39,299 nt of DNA. Origin: an uncultured Anaerococcus sp. GTDB lineage: Bacteria > Bacillota > Clostridia > Tissierellales > Peptoniphilaceae. The stretch spans positions 1-39,299 of the forward strand of contig CALUCE010000019.1 in assembly GCA_943914475.1 (NCBI GenBank), given 5' to 3'. The notes beneath the pieces were generated by a model, which saw only the letters and a list, made by a program, of their open reading frames with translations, made no database searches and was not told where the DNA came from. This document shows, one piece after another, positions 32,391 through 39,299 of the stretch. Position numbers and translations under genes: made by a program. How positions within the stretch are numbered: position 1 is the first letter of the stretch; every line of letters starts with the position of its first letter.

Positions 32391-33398
32391 ATGGGACAAC
32401 CTACTATAAAAGATGTTGCCAAGCTTGCTGGTGTATCGATTTCAACAGTTTCAAGAGTTATGAACGACTCTAAGCCTGTTAGTCCTGAAGCTAGAAGAAA
32501 AGTTCTAGATGCTATTAACAAACTTGACTTCAAGCCAAACCAATTGGCAAGATCTTTAGTAATGAGAAAATCAAACATGATAGGTGTTATAGTTGAGGAT
32601 ATAGGAATTGAGTATATGGCTCAACTAATAAGAGGGGTTGAAGAGATTGGTCATCTATATAAATATGATATTATTTTATCATCAACCTACCATGACCAAA
32701 ATGCTCTTGAAAACTCTATAAGATTCTTATCTACTAAACAAGTTGAAGGTATTATAGTTATTAGTGAAGATATATCACCAGAGGTTCTAGTTCAACTAAA
32801 AGAAAGCAAAATTCCTTTCATCTTATTAGATAGATTCTACAACTTTAAAAACCTTACAACAGTAACTTTAGACTACGAAGAAGAGGAATATAAACTAGCG
32901 AAATTCCTAGATGAATTAGGACACAAAAAAATAGCCTACATAGGTAGAAAAGACAAAAACTTCTTATCAAATAGGAAGGTAGATGGATATACTAAGTTTA
33001 TTAATGAGAAGGGTGAAAGCCCACTTATTATAGAAGCAGATGGGATTACAAGCGATAACGGGTATTATGTAGGAGAGGAAGCATTAAAAGTTATAAAAGA
33101 AAACAATGTAACTGCTGTATCTTGTATCAATGATGAAGTAGCCATTGGATTTATTAACTACTGTTTCGATCACAACATCAATGTACCTAAGGATCTATCA
33201 GTGGTTGGTTTTGGTGACTCATCTATAGCCAAGGTCTTTAGACCTAAACTTACAACTATTTCTATTCCTTATTATGATATGGGAGCCATAGCTATAAGAG
33301 CTCTTATCAAGAGAATTAGAAACGAAGATGAAATCCTTGCAGAAGATTGGATCATGGATGGACAGTTGGAAGTTAGGGATACAAGCAGGAAAATTTGA
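32391..33398 (+). CDS. ccpA: CcpA-like catabolite control regulator (LacI family)
   Basis: LacI-family regulator of 335 residues. N-terminal HTH and hinge (TIKDVAKLAGVSISTVSRVMN, then FKPNQLARSLVMRKS) precede a sugar-binding-protein-like domain (about 62-335) containing SVVGFGDSSIAKVFRP. CcpA with HPr-Ser46-phosphate represses or activates carbon genes at cre sites. The CcpA assignment rests on the neighbourhood: ytxH/ytxG lie upstream, as near ccpA in Bacillus subtilis, and ptsH and ptsI follow immediately. A specific sugar repressor cannot be fully excluded. The start follows AAAGGAG. The ptsH promoter lies just after the stop. Confidence 0.82.
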   Translation: MGQPTIKDVAKLAGVSISTVSRVMNDSKPVSPEARRKVLDAINKLDFKPNQLARSLVMRKSNMIGVIVEDIGIEYMAQLIRGVEEIGHLYKYDIILSSTYHDQNALENSIRFLSTKQVEGIIVISEDISPEVLVQLKESKIPFILLDRFYNFKNLTTVTLDYEEEEYKLAKFLDELGHKKIAYIGRKDKNFLSNRKVDGYTKFINEKGESPLIIEADGITSDNGYYVGEEALKVIKENNVTAVSCINDEVAIGFINYCFDHNINVPKDLSVVGFGDSSIAKVFRPKLTTISIPYYDMGAIAIRALIKRIRNEDEILAEDWIMDGQLEVRDTSRKI

Positions 33399-33400
33399 AG

Positions 33401-33429
33401 TTGAAACTAATGCTTTTAAATGTTAAAAT
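33401..33429 (+). promoter_or_regulatory. Promoter of ptsH
   Basis: TTGAAA (33401-33406), a 17-base spacer and TAAAAT (33424-33429), 28 bases before the ATG. It starts two bases after the ccpA stop. Confidence 0.65.
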
Positions 33430-33456
33430 GTAATTATAAAATATTAGGAGGAAATT

Positions 33457-33717
33457 ATGGCAGAAAGAAAAGTTGTTGTTACTAACGAAACTGGTCTTCA
33501 CGCTAGACCAGCAGCTTCATTAGTACAATTTGTTAAAAATTATTCTGGTGATGTTAAATTAGTAAAAGACGGAAAAGAAGCAAATGCAAAGAGCATATTC
33601 AACGTTATGAGTCTTGGTATTTCAAAAGGTACTGAAATAGGCATCATAGTAGAAGGCGAAGACGAAGAAGAATTTGCTGACAAACTTGCTGATTTTATAA
33701 ACAACTTATCAGAATAA
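33457..33717 (+). CDS. ptsH: Phosphocarrier protein HPr
   Basis: General PTS phosphocarrier of 86 residues. His15 in GLHARPA takes the phosphoryl group from EI and hands it to EIIA proteins. Ser46 in AKSIFNVMSLG is the regulatory site phosphorylated by HPr kinase; the phospho-serine form is CcpA's corepressor. Both residues stand at their canonical positions. The start follows AGGAGG. A weak terminator separates it from ptsI, so HPr may be made in excess over EI. Confidence 0.98.
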   Translation: MAERKVVVTNETGLHARPAASLVQFVKNYSGDVKLVKDGKEANAKSIFNVMSLGISKGTEIGIIVEGEDEEEFADKLADFINNLSE

Positions 33718-33722
33718 TAAAC

Positions 33723-33754
33723 AAGGGGTACAAGTTATAGCTTAGTACCCTTTT
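33723..33754 (+). terminator. Weak terminator or attenuator between ptsH and ptsI
   Basis: GGGTAC (33726-33731) pairs with GTACCC (33745-33750), extended by one G-T and two A-T pairs, across a 13-base loop. The following T run is short and broken by C, so read-through into ptsI is likely. Confidence 0.6.
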
Positions 33755-33790
33755 CTTTTATTTTAATACACAAATATAGAAGGAGAATAT

Positions 33791-35497
33791 ATGACAAAAG
33801 AATACAAGGGACTTGTAGCATCAACAGGTATAGCTATGGCTAATATCTATCTATTTACAAGGGAAGATATAGATATCAGCCAAGAAAATATTAGTAAAGA
33901 AGACATACTTGATCAAACCAACAAAATCAAGGAAGCTATAGATTCTTATACTAAAGATTTAGATAACAAAGAAGGAGCTTCTGAACAAGAACAAAAGATA
34001 GCAGAAGCCCACAAAGAATTACTTTCTGACCCATATTTTATAGACACTATTTCATCAAAAATTTCTAACGAACTAAAAAATCCAGAACTTGCCTTGGATG
34101 AAACCGTTAAGGAAATGGTAGCAGTAATGAGCTCTCTTGATGATGAATATTTAAAAGAAAGAGCTGATGACTACAAGGATATTGGAAGACAAGTTATGTA
34201 CAAGCTAAAAGGCGTAGTACCAAAAGACTTATCTAAACTAAGCCAAAAATCTATAGTAGTATCAAAAGAACTTACACCAAGTGATACCTCAAACATGGAT
34301 AAGGAAAATGTTTTAGGATTTGCAACAGATCTTGGTGGAAAAACTTCACACACTTCTATCATTGCACAAACCTTAGATATGCCAGCTCTAGTAGGTATGA
34401 GAGACTTTTCTGAAAAGGTTAAAGGTGGAGAATTCGCTATAATCGATGGCGACCAAGGAATAATTATAGTTGATCCTTCAGAAGAAACTATAGAAGAATA
34501 TAGTGAAAAAATTAAAGCCTTAGAAGAAAAGAAGAAAAGACTAGAAGAAGTTAAGGATAAAGAAGTTATAACCCAAGATGGTAAAAAGATTGAAGTAGCT
34601 GCCAATATAGGTAACCTAGAAGACCTTAAGATAGCAATCGAAAGAGGTTGTGATGGAGTAGGTTTATTTAGAACAGAATTTATCTATATGGAAAGTGATG
34701 GTTTCCCATCTGAAGAAAGTCAATTTGAAATATATAGGGATGCTGCCAAGATGCTAGAAGGCAAACCTATTATCATAAGAACTTTGGATATAGGTGGAGA
34801 TAAGGGACTTGACTACTTTAAATTCCCTGCAGAAGAAAATCCATTCCTAGGTTACAGAGCTATAAGACTTTGCCTAGATAAGGAAGATATGTTTAGAACT
34901 CAACTTAGGGCTCTACTAAGAGCTTCAGCATTTGGTAATATTAAGATCATGCTTCCTTATATAATTTCTGTTGACGAACTCTTAAAGACAAGAGAAATTT
35001 TAGAAGATCTAAAAGATGAACTAAGAAAAGAAAATATAGACTTCAACGAAGACATCGACCTAGGAATAATGGTTGAAACACCAGCATCTGTTATAATGGC
35101 TGATAAACTTATAAAATATGCTGACTTCTTCTCTATAGGTACCAACGACCTTACCCAATATGTTTTGGCAGTAGATAGAGGAAATGACATGATTTCTGAC
35201 TTATACAACCCATATAACCCTGCAGTATTAAGAGCTATTAAACGTATTATAGACGAAAGTCACAAGGCAGGTAAATGGACAGGTATGTGTGGACAATTTG
35301 CAGGAGATACCGAAGCTACAAAACTACTTCTAGGACTTGGACTTGATGAGTTTTCAGCATCATCAAACAAAATAGCAGAAATTAAAGATACTCTTCTAAA
35401 ATCAAGCCAAAAAGAAGAAGAAGAATTTGCTAATACTATTTTAGATATGGAAAGCGCAGATAAAGCAGAAGAAAGTGTGAAAGAACACAATAAGTAG
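33791..35497 (+). CDS. ptsI: PTS enzyme I (phosphoenolpyruvate-protein phosphotransferase)
   Basis: First component of the PTS phosphorelay: it takes phosphate from PEP and passes it to HPr. The 568-residue length is standard. The N-terminal domain holds the active His187 in GGKTSHTSIIAQ. The C-terminal PEP-binding barrel contains GVGLFRTEFIYM near 296, the IIIRTLDIGGDKGLDYF block, SIGTNDLTQYVLAVDRGN and the catalytic Cys in GKWTGMCGQFAGD near 498. The start follows AAGGAG. The stop lies 7 bases before the APH-fold gene. Confidence 0.97.
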   Translation: MTKEYKGLVASTGIAMANIYLFTREDIDISQENISKEDILDQTNKIKEAIDSYTKDLDNKEGASEQEQKIAEAHKELLSDPYFIDTISSKISNELKNPELALDETVKEMVAVMSSLDDEYLKERADDYKDIGRQVMYKLKGVVPKDLSKLSQKSIVVSKELTPSDTSNMDKENVLGFATDLGGKTSHTSIIAQTLDMPALVGMRDFSEKVKGGEFAIIDGDQGIIIVDPSEETIEEYSEKIKALEEKKKRLEEVKDKEVITQDGKKIEVAANIGNLEDLKIAIERGCDGVGLFRTEFIYMESDGFPSEESQFEIYRDAAKMLEGKPIIIRTLDIGGDKGLDYFKFPAEENPFLGYRAIRLCLDKEDMFRTQLRALLRASAFGNIKIMLPYIISVDELLKTREILEDLKDELRKENIDFNEDIDLGIMVETPASVIMADKLIKYADFFSIGTNDLTQYVLAVDRGNDMISDLYNPYNPAVLRAIKRIIDESHKAGKWTGMCGQFAGDTEATKLLLGLGLDEFSASSNKIAEIKDTLLKSSQKEEEEFANTILDMESADKAEESVKEHNK

Positions 35498-35504
35498 GCG
35501 TGAG

Positions 35505-36413
35505 ATGAAATATAATCCTAGTGACATTTTAAAAAAATCTGATTTCTTTGATGATAAACTTGGTGAAATCTCTAAAATAGAGGAAATTGCTGATAATAAG
35601 CTTAAAATTACTAGCAATGAATCAGTTTATGTCTTGGGCTTATATCCTATAGAATCTTTTAAAGAGATTGAAAAAGAAGATATCATAAATGAATACCTTA
35701 AAGACATAGGTTTAAAACCCCTAAAAAAATACCAACACGGTATAATGCCTGATATTAATAAGTCTTATAAAATTTTTGAATACAGGGATGAGACCGCCTT
35801 GGGTGATTTCCTAAAGCAATCTGATAAGAAAGACCAATATCAAATAGGAATAAACTTTGGTCAAGTCCTAAAGAAGATTCATTCTATACCGGTCAAAAAT
35901 ATTAAGACTGATTACTGGCACAACCATGTCAAAACAAAAGTTAATTTCCTTCTTTATAGGCATGGTTTGCAAGAGGCCAAGGAAGATAGGGACTATATCC
36001 TTATTGATTATTTAAATGAAAATATGTATTTGACAAAAAATACATCAACAAATTTACTTTACACAAATTTAAATGATAAAAATATCAGGATATATGATAA
36101 GGATAAGATTGATATTAGAGGTTTAAAAGAGCTAGACTATGGAGATGGTATAGCAGATTTTGTAGAAATAAACAAGATAGCTATAAACCACCCTGATTTT
36201 GCAAGAGGAGTCTTGGATTCATACAATGCCAACAAACCTATTCCAAGAAAACTTTATAGGCTTTTAAGCTTCTATCAAGTTTATCAGATTTTAGAAAGTC
36301 TAGTTAATATAAGGGATGGTCAAGACCCATATTTAAAAGCTGAAGAAATAGAAGAAATCTTTAAGATGTATGAGGATTTCTCCAATATAAAGCCATCCTG
36401 GTCACAAGAATAA
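35505..36413 (+). CDS. APH/choline-kinase-fold protein with degenerate active site
   Basis: Cytoplasmic protein of 302 residues in the aminoglycoside phosphotransferase superfamily, judged by the segment order: an N-lobe (1-90), a hinge with the IFEYRDETALGDFLKQ stretch, INFGQVLKKIHSIP near 115-129 and a C-lobe. The catalytic loop normally reading HGDxxxxN is YTNLNDKN (186-193), so the base Asp is Asn188 and the His is Tyr186. The later metal-binding Asp may be Asp211 in ELDYGDGIADF. Catalysis by the normal mechanism is doubtful. It starts 7 bases after ptsI, with GGCGTGAG as a poor ribosome site, so it may be translationally coupled to ptsI. A PTS-linked role is only suggested by position. 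Confidence 0.6.
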   Translation: MKYNPSDILKKSDFFDDKLGEISKIEEIADNKLKITSNESVYVLGLYPIESFKEIEKEDIINEYLKDIGLKPLKKYQHGIMPDINKSYKIFEYRDETALGDFLKQSDKKDQYQIGINFGQVLKKIHSIPVKNIKTDYWHNHVKTKVNFLLYRHGLQEAKEDRDYILIDYLNENMYLTKNTSTNLLYTNLNDKNIRIYDKDKIDIRGLKELDYGDGIADFVEINKIAINHPDFARGVLDSYNANKPIPRKLYRLLSFYQVYQILESLVNIRDGQDPYLKAEEIEEIFKMYEDFSNIKPSWSQE

Positions 36414-36420
36414 GTAAACT

Positions 36421-36461
36421 AATAGCCCTTTGAGGTTAATTCCTCATCGGGCTATTTTTTT
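36421..36461. terminator. Bidirectional terminator
   Basis: AATAGCCC (36421-36428) pairs with GGGCTATT (36449-36456) around an inner GAGG/CCTC stem. A T run ends the plus-strand operon, and A residues on the far side may serve the minus-strand ldh gene. Confidence 0.85.
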
Positions 36462-37455
36462 ACTTATTTACTATAGAAGGTGAAGAACCAGTTTTTAGAT
36501 AGTTTATAGACTCGTCAATAGCCAAGGATATCAAATTATCTAAGGCAGTTTCTGTATAAAAAGCTATATGAGGAGTATAGACTATATCGTTTCTTTTAAT
36601 AATTTCATCAAGCATATCATCATTTAAGTCTTTACCTTGTTTATCCTTATTTACTATATCAAACTCATGTTCATAAACATCTAGTGCTGCTCCCTTTATT
36701 TTCCCATCATCCAAAGCCTTAAGGACAGCTTTAGTATCAAGGATAGTTCCTCTAGCAGCATTAATAAGGATTACTCCATCTTTCATTTTTGAGATAGAAT
36801 CTTCATTTATCATATGGTAATTATCATCTGTTGCAGGAACGTGGAAAGTGATAAGATCACTTTGTTCATATAAGTCATCCAAAGAAACATAGTCAAGTAA
36901 TTCTTTTGCTTCTTCAGATTCGTAAACATCATAACCAATGATATTTGCTCCCAAACCCTTAAATAACTTAGCACAGGCTCTACCAATTCTACCTGTACCA
37001 ACTATACCCACTGTCATAGTTCTAATTTCTCTAGATAGTATTGGCAGTTGCCATCTAAAGTCATGTTTTTTAACATTTTCATGAATTAGGTTTAAGTTTC
37101 TAGAAAAGTATAGGGCTGATGCTACAACGAATTCACCAATGGCATTTGGAGAATAGGATGGGACATTAATTAGTTTCATATCAAGTTCGTTCATCTTATC
37201 TAGGTTGTACATATCAAATCCTGCTGACCTTTGTGAAATTACATTGATTCCCAAATCTTTTAAGGCACCATAAAGCCTATCATCAAGCTTAGCAACACTT
37301 GATAAACTTACTGTATCAGCACCTTTGGCAAGGTCTATATTGTCTAAACTCAAAGCTTCTGCATAACTTTCTACTTCTATTTCTGGATTTTTTTCTTCCC
37401 AGAGCTCTAGTAATTTTTCTTCATCTTCTCTTTTGTTAAATACTACTACCTTCAT
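36460..37455 (-). CDS. ldhA: D-lactate dehydrogenase
   Basis: NADH-dependent reduction of pyruvate to D-lactate by a D-2-hydroxyacid dehydrogenase of 331 residues. The Rossmann motif GTGRIG is at 153-158. The catalytic triad Arg235 (NAARGT), Glu264 (YEHEFD) and His296 (YTPHIAFY) stands at exactly the numbering of the Lactobacillus enzymes, and QRSAGFDMYNLD near 75 is typical of D-LDH. Its ATG overlaps the last base of the upstream EIIC stop, with GGAGGT inside the EIIC end, so the two are made together. Related 2-hydroxyacid substrates remain possible. Confidence 0.9.
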   Translation of the reverse strand: MKVVVFNKREDEEKLLELWEEKNPEIEVESYAEALSLDNIDLAKGADTVSLSSVAKLDDRLYGALKDLGINVISQRSAGFDMYNLDKMNELDMKLINVPSYSPNAIGEFVVASALYFSRNLNLIHENVKKHDFRWQLPILSREIRTMTVGIVGTGRIGRACAKLFKGLGANIIGYDVYESEEAKELLDYVSLDDLYEQSDLITFHVPATDDNYHMINEDSISKMKDGVILINAARGTILDTKAVLKALDDGKIKGAALDVYEHEFDIVNKDKQGKDLNDDMLDEIIKRNDIVYTPHIAFYTETALDNLISLAIDESINYLKTGSSPSIVNK

Positions 37456-38510
37456 TATTTACCTCCAAACTTATAAACTTCATAATCATAAACTTTTAGT
37501 ACATCTACCAATATCTTATTTACAATAAATGATGCGACAAAAGGAACTACAAAAAATGTTATAAAGGCAAGCAAAATATTTTCTAGTAAGTCATTTTCCA
37601 TAAAAGATATAGCATTTATAGGTCCTACAAGACCAGAAAATCCAAAGCCTGCTGATTCTGGAGTTCCTTGAATATTAAAAATATAGGCAAAGATTCCTGA
37701 TATGGCTGATGTTAGAACTAGTGGTAAATTTAGTACAGGATGGGCTATCCAGTTTTTCATAAACATCTTGGGTGATCCTAGGAAAACTGCCAAAGTAGTA
37801 CCTGTATTATTTACCTTGCTAGATCCAAATACAAGAACTGCAGTTGTTGCGCATATACCAATATTTGCAGCACCACTTCCTAGACCTGATAAGCCTATAG
37901 CTAGGGCAACGGCAACAGTTGAAAATGGCGAAATAATTAAGAGCGCAAATATGATGGCAAGCAATATGCTCATTAAGAATGGTTGCAAACTAGTAACTTT
38001 TTCTACAAGTAAGCCTATGGCCGCTGTAAGCTTAGAAACATAGGGTAGGGTTAAAAGACTCAAAGTACCTATAAAAATAACCATAAGTAGGGGAAGTAAA
38101 ACAATATTTAAATTACCAAACTTGCCTCTGAGTTTAAGAACAGCAAAGACAGCTATTGAAACTATTAGAATAGTGTTAATTAAATCCCCAATACCTGCTA
38201 TTGTAAAACCATTTTCACTAATTTTTACACTACCGCTTGCTATAAAGGTTACCATGGTGACCACAGCTGTTTCTATTAGATTAAGGTCAAACTGTTTGGC
38301 AACAAGGCATCCTATTAGGGCAGGCACAGCAAGTTGAGAAACTTTAACAGCTTGTAAAATAATAGCAAAGATTTCAGCCTTATCTTCCAAGGCTTTAAAT
38401 ATTTCTCCAGCAATAGCGTTTGGTACAAGACCAACTATTATTGCTATAGAAACTCCTCCAAGTACTGTCATCATAAATTCTTTAAAAGAATAAGTCTTTT
38501 TTTCTTCCAT
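37455..38510 (-). CDS. PfoR-like PTS EIIC membrane protein
   Basis: Polytopic membrane protein of 351 residues with about nine or ten hydrophobic segments, fitting the EIIC_2 family typified by Clostridium perfringens PfoR. Visible blocks are AVPALIGCLVAKQF near 62, GLGSGAANIGICATTAVLVFGSS near 211, and FGFSGLVGPINAISF near 300. No EIIA or EIIB partner is encoded beside it. The family is often a lone transporter-like or regulatory protein. Coupling to D-lactate dehydrogenase suggests a substrate or signal linked to lactate or 2-hydroxy acids, but this is inference. The start follows AGGAG. Confidence 0.82.
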   Translation of the reverse strand: MEEKKTYSFKEFMMTVLGGVSIAIIVGLVPNAIAGEIFKALEDKAEIFAIILQAVKVSQLAVPALIGCLVAKQFDLNLIETAVVTMVTFIASGSVKISENGFTIAGIGDLINTILIVSIAVFAVLKLRGKFGNLNIVLLPLLMVIFIGTLSLLTLPYVSKLTAAIGLLVEKVTSLQPFLMSILLAIIFALLIISPFSTVAVALAIGLSGLGSGAANIGICATTAVLVFGSSKVNNTGTTLAVFLGSPKMFMKNWIAHPVLNLPLVLTSAISGIFAYIFNIQGTPESAGFGFSGLVGPINAISFMENDLLENILLAFITFFVVPFVASFIVNKILVDVLKVYDYEVYKFGGK

Positions 38511-38542
38511 TTCTTACTCCTTTCTATATTAACTATAGCTAT

Positions 38543-38548
38543 ATTATA
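38543..38548 (-). promoter_or_regulatory. -10 element of the EIIC-ldhA operon
   Basis: The minus strand reads TATAAT, 33 bases before the EIIC start. No good -35 is seen; TTTAAT at 16 bases is the nearest. Confidence 0.4.
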
Positions 38549-38684
38549 TCATTTAAAACACGTAATTAAAGAATTAATTAATGTTTATTGGGGTTGATAA
38601 TAATATTATATTATTTTGTGATAAATTTTAATTTGAAGTAAATTAGTATATATTTTTATATTTATTTAAAGTAATTTCGTTTTA

Positions 38685-38713
38685 TTGAATTGTGCTTTGT
38701 AATGTGATAACAT
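38685..38713 (+). promoter_or_regulatory. Promoter of the YitT-family gene
   Basis: TTGAAT (38685-38690), a 17-base spacer and TAACAT (38708-38713), 30 bases before the ATG, whose ribosome site is GGAGGT. The rest of the divergent gap (38549-38684) is very AT-rich with no evident gene. Confidence 0.6.
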
Positions 38714-38742
38714 AAAACTATATTAGCTTTGGAGGTTTAGCG

Positions 38743-39270
38743 ATGACTAAGAGAATTAAAAAAGACATGCACATTATTCTCGGTTCAATTTTATTATCCG
38801 TAGGGCTATATTTTTTTATGCTACAAAACGAAGTAGCCCCTGGAGGAGTGTCGGGTCTGTCTCTGGTCTTTGCAACGTGGCTTCCTAAACTTACTATAGG
38901 TCAATGGTCTTTGGTACTTAATACAGTATTATTAATATCAGGATTTATATTAGTAGGTTTTGAGTTTGGCAAAAATTCAGCTTTAAGTTCATTGGTAGTA
39001 TCTCTTACACTAATGATATTAGAAAGAGCTTTTCCAAATATAAAGCTATCAAACGATATGATGCTAAACTCTATTTTAGGATCAATTATGGTTTCGATTG
39101 CTCTTGCTATTGTTTTTTTCAATGATGGTTCAACAGGTGGTAGCGACATCCTTGTTGCTATACTAAATAAATACACTGGAATATCACTTTCTGTATCTTT
39201 ATTTATAATAGATATTATTATTGTTATGTTAGTTACTAGTCTTTTTAGTCAAGTCCTTAATATTGTGTAA
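38743..39270 (+). CDS. YitT-family membrane protein, shortened
   Basis: Membrane protein of 175 residues with about five hydrophobic helices. Family blocks are VAPGGVSGLSLV near 31 and the FNDGSTGGSDILVAILNKYTGIS stretch near 126. Full members are about 280-290 residues, with a cytoplasmic DUF2179 domain after the membrane part. This one stops at TAA 39268-39270 after SLFSQVLNIV. The same frame continues beyond the stop as ISLVQYSLL to the window edge, so a nonsense mutation or frameshift is possible. The gene may be a pseudogene or a natural membrane-only variant. Role of the family is unknown. Confidence 0.75.
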   Translation: MTKRIKKDMHIILGSILLSVGLYFFMLQNEVAPGGVSGLSLVFATWLPKLTIGQWSLVLNTVLLISGFILVGFEFGKNSALSSLVVSLTLMILERAFPNIKLSNDMMLNSILGSIMVSIALAIVFFNDGSTGGSDILVAILNKYTGISLSVSLFIIDIIIVMLVTSLFSQVLNIV

Positions 39271-39299
39271 ATTAGTCTAGTACAATATTCGTTATTATA

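Noticed and set aside
34171..34605. Minus-strand 144-codon frame inside ptsI
   Set aside because: Serine-rich shadow of the conserved ptsI coding strand.
1..39299. CRISPR array, prophage or defence island
   Set aside because: No regularly spaced repeats, phage structural genes or recognisable defence genes were seen; the only mobile element is the group II intron.

Overview
The window is AT-rich, closely packed DNA with AGGAGG-type ribosome binding sites and rho-independent terminators with long T runs. It carries a Gram-positive PTS/CcpA system and a GlgC/GlgD pair. Together these suggest an anaerobic, sugar-fermenting low-GC Firmicute. Protein style and gene set best fit the Anaerococcus/Peptoniphilus group (Tissierellia); that placement is inference, not a search result.

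Layout. 1-1908: a complete group II (IIC-like) intron with its reverse transcriptase/maturase, sitting just after a terminator hairpin. 1927-8821: housekeeping and accessory genes: a deoxyinosine/uracil-type DNA glycosylase, a MalY/PatB C-S lyase with an NhaC transporter, a hotdog thioesterase, a CcdA/TlpA-like thiol-redox pair, a sugar O-acetyltransferase followed by a decayed GNAT acetyltransferase, a YdaT-like stress protein and a DUF503 protein. 8944-11746: an M24-fold protein lacking recognisable metal ligands and a DUF2254 membrane protein. 11815-15791: a sucrose locus (LacI-type repressor, divergent promoter with a perfect operator palindrome, PTS EIIBC, GH32 hydrolase). 15867-16226: tmRNA on the minus strand, divergent from a glycogen operon at 16372-25907 (glgC, glgD, glgA, a degenerate glycogen phosphorylase homologue, pulA, phosphoglucomutase). 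26026-29303: an FHA protein, a RodA/FtsW glycosyltransferase and a class B PBP. 29304-31003: NAD kinase and an RluA-type pseudouridine synthase. 31047-31214: an unassigned structured RNA with its own promoter. 31325-35497: YtxH, a YtxG-like protein, a CcpA-like regulator, HPr and EI, followed by a degenerate APH-fold protein. 36460-38510 (minus): D-lactate dehydrogenase and a lone PfoR-like EIIC. 38743-39270: a short YitT-family protein.

How it fits together: sucrose enters as sucrose-6-phosphate and is cleaved. HPr and EI from the same window supply the phosphoryl groups, although no EIIA is encoded here. Glucose-phosphate can be routed by phosphoglucomutase and GlgC/D/A into glycogen, debranched by PulA, or fermented to D-lactate. 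CcpA and HPr(Ser46) would report sugar status.

The most notable observations are: (1) a full-length glycogen phosphorylase homologue, kept inside the glycogen operon, that has lost the PLP lysine and the phosphate-binding residues; (2) pulA reading upstream to an apparent AUA start; (3) the structured RNA at 31047-31214; (4) a recurring TTGGGTAT box upstream of stress-type genes and the glg operon, resembling a sigma-B -10 element; (5) two further apparent pseudoenzymes (M24-like and APH-like). No CRISPR array, phage or classical defence system is visible.
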